A stretch of DNA of 64,000 bases from Nodosilinea sp. PGN35. GTDB taxonomy: Bacteria; Cyanobacteriota; Cyanobacteriia; Phormidesmidales; Phormidesmidaceae. Made by a program: the position numbers and the translations under genes. This document shows positions 42,655-52,024 of this stretch, in pieces. Under the pieces are notes generated by a model. The model was not told where the DNA came from. It did no database searches and was given only the letters and a program-made list of their open reading frames with translations. Numbering within the stretch: position 1 is the first letter of the stretch; every line of letters begins with the position of its first letter. The stretch covers positions 930,001-994,000 of the forward strand of contig NZ_JAQKQJ010000010.1 of the NCBI RefSeq assembly GCF_029109325.1, read 5' to 3'.

Positions 42655-44811
42655 ATGAATACAAGTCAGTATTGGATGATGCTCAAACGTCGCTGGCTGC
42701 CCGCCACGGTGGTGTTTACCAGCGTAGTGGCCGGTACGGCGGCTACCCTGGCGCTCCAGCCTGAGATTTACCAGGCAGAGGGCAAAATTCGCTTTACCGG
42801 AGCCGACAAGGCGGCGGCGCTGACCGGAGTCGGGGCTGGAGTCGGCGGGTTTGACCCCACCGTCGAGTCCAACAACCCCATCACCACCGAGATGGAGGCG
42901 ATTCGCTCGGCCCCGATTCTCGATGCCACCCTGGAGCAAGTGAACGCTCTGCTGCCCGCCGACCAGGCCCCCCTGACCCGCGGTGACCTCAAGCGCAATC
43001 TCAAGCTCACCAGCCCGCGCGGCACCGACATTCTGCTGATGGCCTACCGCAGCAAGACCCCCGATCTGGCTCAGGCCATCGTCGATACGGTGATGGCGGT
43101 CTACCTCGACCAGCACATTCAAGACAACCGCGCCGAGGCCGTGGCCGCCCGCGAGTTTCTAGAGCGAGAGCTGCCCGGTGCCGAGGCGCGGGTGCAGGCG
43201 GCGGAGACCGAGCTGCGCCGCTTTCAGGAGGCCCACCAGGTGGCCTCGCTGGAGGAAGAAAAAGGCGCGATGGTAATCGCCCGCGAGGAGCTGCGCCGCC
43301 ACATTGCCGAGGCCAACTCTGAACTGGCTGACGCCAGCGCCCAGGTAGATACATTCAGCCAGCAGCTGGCGATGACCCCGCAGCAGGCGATCGCCCTCAC
43401 CTCCCTGAGCCAGTCGGCGGGGGTGCAGGATATTCTCACCCAGTTTCAGGCGGTGGAGGCGCAGCTGGCGGTGGAGCGGGTGCGCTACCGCGACGCCAGC
43501 CCGGTGGTCTCAACCCTGCTCTCTCGCCGCGAACACCTCGCTGCCCTGCTGGATGAGCGGGTGAGCGAGGCGCTCAATGGCCTGCCCGCCCCGCCCAAGG
43601 GCCAGCTGCAAGGGGGCGAACTCAAGGCGGCCCTGGCCGGAGATCTGGCCCGCACCGAGGCCAAACGCCAGGGCCTGGCCCAGCAGGTGAATGCCCTGAC
43701 CACCGCGCAAAACGCCTATGCCCAGCGGGCCGCTCAGCTGCCCTTTCTAGAGCAAGAACAGCGGGAGCTGATGCGACGGCTGGAGGCGGCCCAGTCAACC
43801 TACTCGCTGCTGCTGGGGCGGCTGCACGAGACCCGCGTCAGCGAAAACCAGAACGTGGGCAATGCCCGCATTCTGCAACCGGCGGTGGTGCTGGAGCGCC
43901 CGGTAGCCCCGCGCCAGGGGTCGTTTTTGGCCACCGGGACGCTGCTGGCGCTGGGCCTGGCGGGGCTGACGGCCCTGGGGCTGGAGTCGCGCGATCGCAA
44001 GGTCAAAACCGCCGCCGAGGCCAAAGACCTGTTTGGCCTCACCCTGCTGGGCATGATTCCTGACCACCGCTGGGGCAACCTGCCCGGTGGCCACACCGAA
44101 GTTGTGGTCGAGCAGGCCCCCAGCAGCGCGATCGCCGAAGCCTACCGGATGCTGCAAGCCAACCTCAAATTTCTCAGTTCTGACCGCGTCATCAAGACCG
44201 TCGTGATCACCAGCTCGGTGATTGGCGAGGGCAAGTCCATTGTGTCGGCCAATCTGGCTATGGCCCGCGCCCAGACCGGCCAGCGGGTGCTGCTAATCGA
44301 CGCCGACATGCGCTGCCCCCGCCAGCACCAGATCTGGCAGGTGGTCAACGACCAGGGCCTGAGCAACCTGCTGGTGGAACCCCAGACCACCCAGGGCATT
44401 CTCAAGACCCCGGTGGAGCACCTGGATGTGCTCACCGCCGGAGTGCTGCCCCCCAACCCGGCGGTGCTGCTCGACTCCCAGCGCATGGTGGCGGTGCTAG
44501 AGCAGCTGGGCCAGACCTACGACTTTATTGTGATCGACACCCCCGCCCTCAACATCGGCGTCGATGCCCTGGCCCTGGGCCAGATGGCCGACGGGGTGGT
44601 GCTGGTGACCCGCCCCGGCACGGTGGATATCGACAGCGCCGCCGTGGCCAAGGAGCGGCTGTCCCAGTCGCGGCAGCCGGTGCTGGGCCAGGTGATCAAC
44701 GGCATTTTGCCCCAGCACGAACCCCACAGCTATTTCTACTACGGCACCTATGGGCAGGCCGTCGGGTCGCCCCTGGGGGCAACGGTGGGCCGCGATCGCA
44801 GGCTGGCCTAA
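42655..44811 (+). CDS. Wzc-like polysaccharide copolymerase with BY-kinase domain
   Basis: 718 aa. The N-terminal Wzz domain has a membrane helix at about 15-35, a long periplasmic coiled coil (about 145-405), and a second helix near 421-440. The cytoplasmic kinase has Walker A IGEGKSIVSANLA (about 523-535), Walker A' VLLIDADMRCPRQH, and Walker B VIDTPALNI. The C-terminus holds a tyrosine cluster, SYFYYGTYG, likely the autophosphorylation site. It controls chain length and export of the exopolysaccharide together with the Wza-like protein. Confidence 0.93.
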   Translation: MNTSQYWMMLKRRWLPATVVFTSVVAGTAATLALQPEIYQAEGKIRFTGADKAAALTGVGAGVGGFDPTVESNNPITTEMEAIRSAPILDATLEQVNALLPADQAPLTRGDLKRNLKLTSPRGTDILLMAYRSKTPDLAQAIVDTVMAVYLDQHIQDNRAEAVAAREFLERELPGAEARVQAAETELRRFQEAHQVASLEEEKGAMVIAREELRRHIAEANSELADASAQVDTFSQQLAMTPQQAIALTSLSQSAGVQDILTQFQAVEAQLAVERVRYRDASPVVSTLLSRREHLAALLDERVSEALNGLPAPPKGQLQGGELKAALAGDLARTEAKRQGLAQQVNALTTAQNAYAQRAAQLPFLEQEQRELMRRLEAAQSTYSLLLGRLHETRVSENQNVGNARILQPAVVLERPVAPRQGSFLATGTLLALGLAGLTALGLESRDRKVKTAAEAKDLFGLTLLGMIPDHRWGNLPGGHTEVVVEQAPSSAIAEAYRMLQANLKFLSSDRVIKTVVITSSVIGEGKSIVSANLAMARAQTGQRVLLIDADMRCPRQHQIWQVVNDQGLSNLLVEPQTTQGILKTPVEHLDVLTAGVLPPNPAVLLDSQRMVAVLEQLGQTYDFIVIDTPALNIGVDALALGQMADGVVLVTRPGTVDIDSAAVAKERLSQSRQPVLGQVINGILPQHEPHSYFYYGTYGQAVGSPLGATVGRDRRLA

Positions 44812-44814
44812 CCC

Positions 44815-46170
44815 ATGCTAGAGCGTGTCTCCAAACTCTACGGCGGCTTTGACGGCGAACTGCGCCAGGTGCTGAGCAATACCAGCTGGCTGTTTGTGGG
44901 CCGCAGCACCCGCCTGCTGGTCAGCCTGCTGGTGAGCACCTGGGTAGCCCGCTACCTCAAGCCTGAGGGGTTTGGCAGCTTGCAGTACGCCCTGGCCTTT
45001 GTCAGTTTTTTTTCGCCCCTCTCGACCGTGCAGATGGGGCCCATCGTCACCCGCGACCTGGTGCGCCAGCCCGACCAGCAGGGGGAAATTTTGGGCACCG
45101 CCGTGGGGGTGCAGGTGGTCGGGGGGCTGGGGGCGATCGCCCTCAGCATTCTGGGCATGGTGGTGCTGGCCCCCGATCAACCTCTGGCGCAGCTGCTGGT
45201 GGCGATCGTCGCCCTCAAGTACCTGTTCAACTCGCTCCAGCCGATCGAGAACTGGTTTGAAGCCCAGATTGCCTCAAAATATGCCGTACTGGCCGAGCAG
45301 GGGGCGTTTTTGCTGGTGGTAATCCTCAAGATTGCCCTGGTGCTCAACCACGCCCCCGTCGCCACCTTCGCCGCAATCATTGCCCTCGAAGCGCTGTTCT
45401 ACGCCCTGGGGCTGCTGCTGTTTTACAATCGCCAGGGGCAGCGGGTGAGTACCTGGCGCACCAGCCTCAAACGGGCGGGCTATCTGCTCAAAGAGTCGTA
45501 CCCGCTGGTGCTGTCCTCAACGGCTTGCGTGCTGTACATCAGCATCGACCAGGTGATGCTGGGGCAGATGCTCAACAGTGCCGCCGTCGGCATCTACGCC
45601 AGTGCCGCCACCCTTTCCGAGGCGACCTCGTTTTTGCCGATCATTCTCTGCTCGTCGCTGTTTCCCGGCATTGTCAAAGCCCAGGGCCAGGGGGGCGGCT
45701 ACCGTCGCCGGTTGCAGCGGCTCTACGACCTCAACACCCTGACCGCCTACGGCCTGGTTGCGGTGCTGATTCCCCTGTCGGGGGTGCTGATTTTGGGCCT
45801 CTACGGCCCCGCCTACCGGGCCGCCCTGCCCATTTTTGCCGTCCACATCTGGAGCACCCTGTTTGCCTTTCTCGGCATTGCCCAGAGCAAGTGGATTGTG
45901 GCCGAAGGGCTGCAAATCTACAATCTCTACTCCCGCCTGGCCGGGCTGGCCAGCAATATTCTGCTCAACCTGTGGCTGATCCCGACCTGGGGCGGCCTGG
46001 GCGCGGCGGTGGCCACGCTGATTTCCTACGCGGTAGGTGGCTACCTGTTTTTCTGGTGCCTGCCCCAAACTCGCCCCAACGCCCGCCTGATGACAAAGGC
46101 CCTGGCCCTACCGCTGCGCCTGCCCCAGCTGGTCTACCGCTGGTGGCTAAGCAATTCGCCGTCCAGATAA
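44815..46170 (+). CDS. Wzx-type oligosaccharide flippase (RfbX/MATE-like)
   Basis: 451 aa, polytopic, with about 12-14 hydrophobic segments. The family start is seen as LSNTSWLFVGRSTRLLVSLL, with STWVARYLKPEGFGSLQYAL. It would flip lipid-linked repeat units across the inner membrane. It starts 3 bp after the Wzc-like stop. Confidence 0.9.
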   Translation: MLERVSKLYGGFDGELRQVLSNTSWLFVGRSTRLLVSLLVSTWVARYLKPEGFGSLQYALAFVSFFSPLSTVQMGPIVTRDLVRQPDQQGEILGTAVGVQVVGGLGAIALSILGMVVLAPDQPLAQLLVAIVALKYLFNSLQPIENWFEAQIASKYAVLAEQGAFLLVVILKIALVLNHAPVATFAAIIALEALFYALGLLLFYNRQGQRVSTWRTSLKRAGYLLKESYPLVLSSTACVLYISIDQVMLGQMLNSAAVGIYASAATLSEATSFLPIILCSSLFPGIVKAQGQGGGYRRRLQRLYDLNTLTAYGLVAVLIPLSGVLILGLYGPAYRAALPIFAVHIWSTLFAFLGIAQSKWIVAEGLQIYNLYSRLAGLASNILLNLWLIPTWGGLGAAVATLISYAVGGYLFFWCLPQTRPNARLMTKALALPLRLPQLVYRWWLSNSPSR

Positions 46171-46186
46171 GCCCATGGTGCATCTA

Positions 46187-46293
46187 ATACTAAATCCTGC
46201 TTGGCTACCCCCGATTCCCCAGGGCGAACACGTGGGTTCGCCCCTACAAGTTGGCCTTTTGGGAATCGGGGGTATGTGATTCGGATTTGGTAT
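46187..46293. repeat. 107-bp miniature inverted-repeat element, family 1 copy B
   Basis: Same length as 14200-14306 and nearly identical to it in reverse complement: it starts ATACTAAATCCTGCTTGGCT and ends GATTCGGATTTGGTAT. The core stem is GGGCGAAC-acgtgg-GTTCGCCC. It lies 16 bp after the flippase stop and just before the tandem octamer repeat. Confidence 0.8.
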
Positions 46294-46299
46294 AAGCCA

Positions 46300-46367
46300 C
46301 CCCTTCACCCCTTCACCCCTCCACCCCTCCACCCCTTCACCCCTCCACCCCTCCACCCCTCCACCCC
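46300..46367 (+). repeat. Octamer tandem repeat abutting a start codon
   Basis: Eight units of CCCCTTCA or CCCCTCCA (order T,T,C,C,T,C,C,C at position 6) plus a final CCCC end directly at the ATG at 46368. There is no Shine-Dalgarno-like sequence within it. Repeat-number change would alter the 5' leader of the glycosyltransferase gene. Confidence 0.85.
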
Positions 46368-47612
46368 ATGCTCCCCATCCTCTTTGTCATCTTCCAAACC
46401 GGCAGCAATGCCAACGGCGGTGTTGAAAGCATCACCCAGATCATTGAGCACAGCCCGCAGCTGCGGCCCACCATCGTGACCCAAATCGCCACCCCGGTGA
46501 ATGATCGCTGGGCTGAGGCGGGAGCCGAGGTGCAGGTGTGGCCCCTGCCCTACGCCATCGGCAGCGCCTTCAGTGGTGGATCCATCTGGCAACGCTGGCG
46601 GCGGCTGTGGTCGCTGGTGGCGACTAACCTGCGCATGTTTGGGCTGGTGCGCCGCAGCGGCTGCCGGGTGGTGCACCACAACGACCCCAGCGCGTTTTGG
46701 CACACGGCCCTGGGGGCCAAGCTGGCGGGGGCCAGGGTGGTGTTCAACATTCGCGATACCAAGCCTGCCGACGATCGCTACGGGCTGAAGTGGCAGCTGG
46801 CGGGGCGGCTGGGCGATCGCATTCTGGTGCTCTCTCAGGCCATGGGCCAGTCGATTTTGGCGCGGCTGGCGGCGGTGCAGTCCTCGCCTGAGAAGGTGCA
46901 GGCCATCTACAGCATTGTGGACCCGGCGCGGTTTTATCCGCTGGAAGCAGGGGCGCGATCGCAGCGGCGGCAGCAGTTGGGCATCGCCCCAGACACCCTG
47001 GCCCTGGGCTATGTGGCCACCTTTAACCCCAAAAAAGCCCAGCTGGCGTTGATTGAGCAGGCCGCGCCTGCCTTACAGCAGGCAATTCCCAACCTGCGGA
47101 TCTACTTTATTGGCGACTGCGACGGGGCGCAAAACCCCTACGCACAGCATTGCCTGGAGGCTGCCCAGCGGCTGGGGTTGACGAACCTGGACTTTGTCGG
47201 CTACACCCCGGCGGTGGCGGACTGGTACCCGGCCCTCGATCTGGTTGCCCTGGCCTCGCGCCAGGAGGGGCTGGCCCGCTGCATGATCGAAAGCCTGGCC
47301 TGCGGCACGCCCGTGGTTTCCTTTGACGTGTGCTCGGCGGCAGAAATTCTCACGGGCTACGACTGTGGCCGGGTGGTGGCCCAGGGCGACTACGGGGGGC
47401 TGGTGGCGGCGATCGCCGCTTTGGCCTGCGATCGCGATCTGCGCCGCCGCCTGGGCCAGAACGGGGTACAGATGGCGCGGGCGTTGTTTCAGCCCGAGGC
47501 GATCGCCGCCCAGTACGCAGCGGTCTATCGAGAATTAGCCCAGCCCAGCCTGCCCCGCGCAATTGTCGATGGGTGCGGTTCTCCCTCAGGTTTATCCAGG
47601 TTTTTGCCATGA
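46368..47612 (+). CDS. GT4-family glycosyltransferase
   Basis: 414 aa. N-terminal Rossmann half MLPILFVIFQTGSNANGGVE; C-terminal GT-B half with VATFNPKKAQLALIEQA, LDFVGYTPAVADWYPALDLV, LASRQEGLARCMIESLACG and PVVSFDVCSAAEIL, the EX7E-like donor-binding loop of family 4. It transfers a sugar to the growing repeat unit. The start codon directly follows a tandem octamer repeat, and the stop overlaps the next start (ATGA at 47609). Confidence 0.9.
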   Translation: MLPILFVIFQTGSNANGGVESITQIIEHSPQLRPTIVTQIATPVNDRWAEAGAEVQVWPLPYAIGSAFSGGSIWQRWRRLWSLVATNLRMFGLVRRSGCRVVHHNDPSAFWHTALGAKLAGARVVFNIRDTKPADDRYGLKWQLAGRLGDRILVLSQAMGQSILARLAAVQSSPEKVQAIYSIVDPARFYPLEAGARSQRRQQLGIAPDTLALGYVATFNPKKAQLALIEQAAPALQQAIPNLRIYFIGDCDGAQNPYAQHCLEAAQRLGLTNLDFVGYTPAVADWYPALDLVALASRQEGLARCMIESLACGTPVVSFDVCSAAEILTGYDCGRVVAQGDYGGLVAAIAALACDRDLRRRLGQNGVQMARALFQPEAIAAQYAAVYRELAQPSLPRAIVDGCGSPSGLSRFLP

Positions 47613-49090
47613 CCTCTGCCCCTGCCCTGACGCGATCGCTTACCTCCACCGCTGTCCCCTCTCCCTTTGTGCCCATGACCGGGCTGCACCGGGCGCTGAC
47701 GGGAATCTTGCTGCTAGGGACGCTGGTGGCCATTGGTGTTTGCCAAATACTCAACCCCTCGGGGAATGCCGAGCTGTGGGGAGCCTTTGCGGCGCTGATC
47801 GCCAATTTTGCCCTGCTGCTCGCGCCAGTGGTGTTCTACCAGCCCACCTTTGGCTGGTTTCACCCCTTTGTCTTTGGGCTGTTTTTCACCTACCTCGACC
47901 ACCTGCGCCGCATCGATGTGTACCTCAACGGGTTGCAGTGGCACGCCGCCCTGCCCGGCTGGAGTGCCGAGAGCCTCACCGCCCTGCTGAGCCAGGAGCT
48001 GTGGCTACAGGGGCTGGGGCTGCTGGCCTGGTACGGGGGCTATGCCCTTTCCCCGGCGCTGCCCGCCCCGGCGGTGCAGTTCCATCGGCCTCGCCACCTG
48101 GCGGTGAAGGTGAGCGGGGCGGTGCTGTTTTCGGCGGCGCTGTTCACCGTCTACATGCAGAGCCGGGGGGGCATTCTCAGCCACATGTTGTCCTGGGGGG
48201 CAGGGCGCAACGAGGCGCTGGCCGGGGCCTTTTACTGGCAGTTTTTTACCCAACTGGGGCTGATCGGCTGCCTCAGCTGGCTGGTGATTGATCCGCGATC
48301 GCCCGTACGACCGCTATTTTGGGGCTGCACCGCCACCAGCCTGTTTATGGTCTACCTGACCGGCGGTTCCCGCTCCAGCGTGATCTATTTCATGATTATG
48401 GGGGTGCTGGCCTGGCTGCTGCGAGAGCGCAAAATGGCGGTGATGCAGCTGGTGGCGATCGCCCTGGTGGGGCTGTTTCTCATGGGCATCTTGGGCAACC
48501 TGCGGGCCAGCACCTACGGCGGCACCATCGACTGGAATGTGCTGCGGGGCGGGGTGCCCGCCGAGTCCACCACGGGCGAGTCGGCCCTGGCCAGCGGCCT
48601 GAGCGAGGTGTCGCAGCGCACCAGCGTCTATGCCGGGGTATTCCCCATTTTGGGGCTGGTGCCTGAGCAGGTCGATTTTCTCCGGGGCAGCTCTTACCTG
48701 GCGGTGCTGACCCTGCCCGTGCCCCGCTCCCTCTGGCCAGAAAAGCCGGGCCTGGTGGCGGGAAGGGTCGGCGAAACCTTTTTTGACATGCCCGTGGGGA
48801 TGCCGCCGGGGGCGGTGGGGGAAGCCTACTGGAACTTTGGCCTGCCGGGGGTGGCGATCGCCTTCTTTTTGTTTGGTATCTTCACTCGCTGGCTGGCCGA
48901 CAGCTTTCGCACCTATGCCGACCAGCCCGCCGCCATTGTGCTATACGTGATCACGCTGTTTTTGTTTGCAGAACCCTCGGGCCTGAGCATCATTGCCTGG
49001 CTGATGATGCTGGTGCCTGCGGTGGCCTTTTTAATGGCGATCGGGGCCATGAGTTTGGGAAAGTCTGCGGCGGCTGAAGGGCGATCGTGA
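47609..49090 (+). CDS. Polytopic membrane protein, Wzy/O-antigen polymerase-like
   Basis: 493 aa from the ATG at 47609, overlapping the previous stop by 4 nt. About ten hydrophobic helices and a large loop (about 290-400) are typical of oligosaccharide repeat-unit polymerases. Motifs are weak, as usual for Wzy; the segment YLTGGSRSSVIYFMIMGVLA and a Pro-rich SLWPEKPGLVAGRVGETFF precede the last helices. Position directly after a glycosyltransferase and near Wzx and Wzc supports the polymerase assignment over a ligase. Confidence 0.75.
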   Translation: MTSAPALTRSLTSTAVPSPFVPMTGLHRALTGILLLGTLVAIGVCQILNPSGNAELWGAFAALIANFALLLAPVVFYQPTFGWFHPFVFGLFFTYLDHLRRIDVYLNGLQWHAALPGWSAESLTALLSQELWLQGLGLLAWYGGYALSPALPAPAVQFHRPRHLAVKVSGAVLFSAALFTVYMQSRGGILSHMLSWGAGRNEALAGAFYWQFFTQLGLIGCLSWLVIDPRSPVRPLFWGCTATSLFMVYLTGGSRSSVIYFMIMGVLAWLLRERKMAVMQLVAIALVGLFLMGILGNLRASTYGGTIDWNVLRGGVPAESTTGESALASGLSEVSQRTSVYAGVFPILGLVPEQVDFLRGSSYLAVLTLPVPRSLWPEKPGLVAGRVGETFFDMPVGMPPGAVGEAYWNFGLPGVAIAFFLFGIFTRWLADSFRTYADQPAAIVLYVITLFLFAEPSGLSIIAWLMMLVPAVAFLMAIGAMSLGKSAAAEGRS

Positions 49091-49296
49091 GCCGTCAAAG
49101 AACATGTTTGAAATCTGCTGTTTACTTCTGTTTCGCTTCACGGCAGGCTCACAAAACCGATCTACGATCAAGATAAGAGAGAGGTGCATTTGAGCAACTT
49201 CAAAGCTTTAAGCAATTGGCTCCAAAGCACTGCCTCCCAAACCCAAAAGAGCCAGTGTTTTTATTCCTAGAAAATAATAAATCCACTGGACTCATC

Positions 49297-49316
49297 TTCC
49301 TGAGCAAATGGAGGAA
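49297..49316 (+). promoter_or_regulatory. Candidate RNA thermometer hairpin over the hspA ribosome site
   Basis: TTCCT (49297-49301) can pair with AGGAA (49312-49316), which is the end of the GGAGGAA Shine-Dalgarno sequence 6-11 nt before the ATG at 49322. A short 5-bp stem hiding the ribosome site matches the known 5' leader design of cyanobacterial hsp17-type genes. No CIRCE element is seen. Confidence 0.4.
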
Positions 49317-49321
49317 ACGTT

Positions 49322-49789
49322 ATGGCGATTATGCAACGCGATTCCCTGGACAAACTTACCCATTGGGAACCTTTTAGAGGCATTGAACAGCTACATCAAG
49401 AGATGAATCACCTGTTTGATCGGCTCCTGCAAGAGGGCAATGGCGGTGAGCGATCGCTCACTTTTATCCCCTCCGCCGAGCTAGAAGAAACTGAGCAGGA
49501 AATTCATCTCAAGCTCGAAGTGCCGGGCATGGAAGCGAAGGATCTAAACGTGGAAGTGACTGAGTCAACGGTGTCGATCAAAGGCGAACGCAAGTCCGAG
49601 TCTAAAACCGAAGAGAAGGGAGTTGTGCGTTCAGAATTTCGCTACGGCAGCTTTGAGCGGGTAATTCCGCTGCCGGCCCCGATTCAAACCGCCCATGTGC
49701 AAGCCAACTACAAAAACGGCCTGCTGACCCTGACGTTGCCTAAGGTTCAATCAGCGCCTCAGTCTACGGTGAAGGTCAATATCAGTTAG
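49322..49789 (+). CDS. hspA: Small heat shock protein (Hsp20/alpha-crystallin)
   Basis: 155 aa. The alpha-crystallin domain covers about 45-145: EEIHLKLEVPGMEAKDLNVE-like strand, VSIKGERKSE, RSEFRYGSFERVIPLPAPI, and the end NYKNGLLTLTLPKVQ. C-terminal V-x-V (STVKVNIS) gives the oligomerisation tail. It is an ATP-independent chaperone of denatured proteins and membranes. GGAGG precedes the ATG and may be masked by a small hairpin. Confidence 0.95.
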   Translation: MAIMQRDSLDKLTHWEPFRGIEQLHQEMNHLFDRLLQEGNGGERSLTFIPSAELEETEQEIHLKLEVPGMEAKDLNVEVTESTVSIKGERKSESKTEEKGVVRSEFRYGSFERVIPLPAPIQTAHVQANYKNGLLTLTLPKVQSAPQSTVKVNIS

Positions 49790-49810
49790 GCCCTCAGACA
49801 TCTAAATTCC

Positions 49811-49837
49811 GCCTGCCCCCATAAACCGGGGGCAGGC
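49811..49837 (+). terminator. Strong hairpin between hspA and the PRC-barrel gene
   Basis: Perfect 10-bp GC stem GCCTGCCCCC (49811-49820)/GGGGGCAGGC (49828-49837), 7-nt loop, 22 bp after the hspA stop and directly before GGAGG of the next gene. It lacks a T-run; it may act as partial terminator or RNA processing site. Confidence 0.55.
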
Positions 49838-49851
49838 CCCTGGAGGTGACT

Positions 49852-50616
49852 ATGCTTACAGTGGTGCGACACAGCCAGATCCACGGGTTGACGGCCATTG
49901 ATGGCGCTACCGTTGCAAGTTTGGGCGAAATTGAGGCGGTGTGGCTTGACGACACCGGACGGGTGGCCTATCTGTCGGGCCGCGAGGGCTTTTTGCCCCT
50001 CGATCAGGTGGCCGATATCAGCCAGCAGGCGCTATCTACCTGCGGTCGGGTGTTGGTGGCAGCCCCAGACCACGTGCAGTCGCTGCACGAGCTGCGGGTG
50101 CAGTCCTTTTGGGGCGATTTGCTGGGCTGGGTGGACGATTTTCTCTTTGACTGGCGGACGGGCGAAATTGCCGCCTACGTGCTGGCCGGGCGCAGTGTAG
50201 AACCCCTGGGTGAGCACGCGGTGTTTTACCCCGATGACGTGGAAGAACTGACTCCCGACTACCTGCGGCTGAAGGAAAATGCCTACGCCGACCTGAAGCC
50301 TGAGTCGGAGGGGTTGCAGGCGTTTTTAAGCGAACAGCCCGAGTCGGTGCAGCAGATGGTGGCCATCATGCGCCACCGCCTGTATCCGCTGCTGCTGCCC
50401 CAGGATGGCCCCGACGCCGTGAAGGTCAAGGTCAACGGTGCCGGGGATGAACTGGCGGCCTCGGGGGAGCACGACCGCAGCGCGTTGCAGGCCGCCACCG
50501 CCCTGCTGCACGAGCAATGGGAGAACCTGCGGCACAGCCTGGGCCGCTCGGGTCAGCGGGCCAGGGCGGCGCTGGCCTCAGCCCGCCAGCACCTGTGGGG
50601 CCGACCTCCGGCCTAG
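49852..50616 (+). CDS. PRC-barrel domain protein
   Basis: 254 aa from the ATG at 49852 (GGAGG 5 nt upstream). Two PRC-barrel segments: LGEIEAVWLDDTGRVAYLS (about 25-75) and LGWVDDFLFDWRTGEIAAYV (about 85-135). A helical, Ala/Arg-rich C-terminus (about 205-254) may bind membranes or nucleic acid. PRC-barrels occur in photosystem and RNA-processing proteins. It follows hspA, probably a stress-linked unit inserted in the polysaccharide region. Confidence 0.8.
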   Translation: MLTVVRHSQIHGLTAIDGATVASLGEIEAVWLDDTGRVAYLSGREGFLPLDQVADISQQALSTCGRVLVAAPDHVQSLHELRVQSFWGDLLGWVDDFLFDWRTGEIAAYVLAGRSVEPLGEHAVFYPDDVEELTPDYLRLKENAYADLKPESEGLQAFLSEQPESVQQMVAIMRHRLYPLLLPQDGPDAVKVKVNGAGDELAASGEHDRSALQAATALLHEQWENLRHSLGRSGQRARAALASARQHLWGRPPA

Positions 50617-50710
50617 CAAGTTTTAAGCTATGGGTTGGACGGCAAACTGGCACACGCCCAGTCGGGGTTCAAGCAACAATTTACCCAGATTGTTACTCCC
50701 CGATTACGGC

Positions 50711-51937
50711 ATGAAAAGTATTGACAGTTCATTGCCTAGAGTTCATACAAAAGCCAAGCACTTATCTGTTGATAATCAGTCTTTTTGTAAGCAGCAAAAT
50801 AGGGTATTAAAGCTTTTATTTTTCACCGCTTCCCTGGGCAATGGGGGGGCAGAAATGCACCTTTTACGGTTGATCAACGCCCTCGATCGCAGTCAGTTTC
50901 GGCCCTTGGTGGCCGTGGCCCAGCGGGGGGGCAGCTACGAGGCAGCCCTGGCGGACGATGTGCCCATCTATGGCCTCAACCCGGCGGGGGTATCCTCCAG
51001 CAGTCTACGGATGGTGCGGGCGATCGCACCCCTGCGCGACCTGATTCAGGCCCAGCGGCCCGATGTGGTCTGCGCCGCCCTCGACCACGCCAACCTGGCG
51101 GCGATCGCCGCCTGCCGAGGGCTCTCTTACCGCCCCAAGCTGCTGGTGTGCGCCCAAAATTCGCCCCTCAGTCAGTACCACCGCCCCTGGCACCCCCTCG
51201 ATCGCGCCATGCGGAGCCTCCTGGCCCACCAGCTCGCCGGGGCCGATGGGCTGATCGCCCTCTCCCAGGGTGTAGCGGCAGAGTTTGCGTCGCTGATGCA
51301 GCCGCCCCAGCCCCCCATCCATGTGATCTACAACATTGGCCTTGATGAGCGGGTGACGGCCGGGGCGATCGCTCCCCTGGCGACCAGCGACCTGCCCCTG
51401 CCCCGCCCGCTGATTGTGGCCTGCGGACGCCTGTGCGACCAAAAGGGCTTTACTTACCTGCTCGACGCCCTGGCCAGGGTGCGACGAACCGTGCCCGCCC
51501 ACCTGTGGATTGTGGGGGAGGGGCCGCTGCGCCCGGCACTGGAGCGCCAAATTCGGCGGCTGGGCCTGGAGGGTGCCGTGCGGCTGCTGGGCTTTCGGCC
51601 CAACCCCTACCAGCTGATGGCGGCGGCGGATGTGTTTGCGCTGTCGTCGGTGTACGAGGGCTTTGGCAATGTGGTGGCTGAGGCTCTGGCCTGCGGTACC
51701 CCCGTGGTGGCCACCGACTGCCCCCACGGCCCGGCAGAAATTTTAGAGAACGGCGAGGCCGGACTGCTGGTGCCCCCCCGCGACGGGGCGGCTCTGGCGG
51801 TGGGCATTTTGCGCCTGCTCCACGAGCCGAATCTGCGGGAGCGGCTGGTGGCAAGGGGTCGGGTGCGATCGCAGCAGTTCCGTGCCGATGCGATCGCGGC
51901 CCAATACGCCGCTCTCTTCAGGCAAGTGCTGACTTGA
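50711..51937 (+). CDS. GT4-family glycosyltransferase
   Basis: 408 aa from the ATG at 50711. Features are LFFTASLGNGGAEMHLLRL at the N-terminus, VACGRLCDQKGFTYLLDALA at the GT-B hinge, and VFALSSVYEGFGNVVAEALA with the EX7E-type signature GTPVVATDCPHGPAEI. It transfers a sugar in exopolysaccharide assembly. The downstream AsnB-like gene follows after 87 bp. Confidence 0.9.
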   Translation: MKSIDSSLPRVHTKAKHLSVDNQSFCKQQNRVLKLLFFTASLGNGGAEMHLLRLINALDRSQFRPLVAVAQRGGSYEAALADDVPIYGLNPAGVSSSSLRMVRAIAPLRDLIQAQRPDVVCAALDHANLAAIAACRGLSYRPKLLVCAQNSPLSQYHRPWHPLDRAMRSLLAHQLAGADGLIALSQGVAAEFASLMQPPQPPIHVIYNIGLDERVTAGAIAPLATSDLPLPRPLIVACGRLCDQKGFTYLLDALARVRRTVPAHLWIVGEGPLRPALERQIRRLGLEGAVRLLGFRPNPYQLMAAADVFALSSVYEGFGNVVAEALACGTPVVATDCPHGPAEILENGEAGLLVPPRDGAALAVGILRLLHEPNLRERLVARGRVRSQQFRADAIAAQYAALFRQVLT

Positions 51938-52024
51938 AGCCTATCGCCCCAGTCGGTCAGCCTTTTGATCGGCTGCGCCCTGACGCCCCATGCCCGTCTA
52001 TCAAAACTCTTTATCGAACGACCT

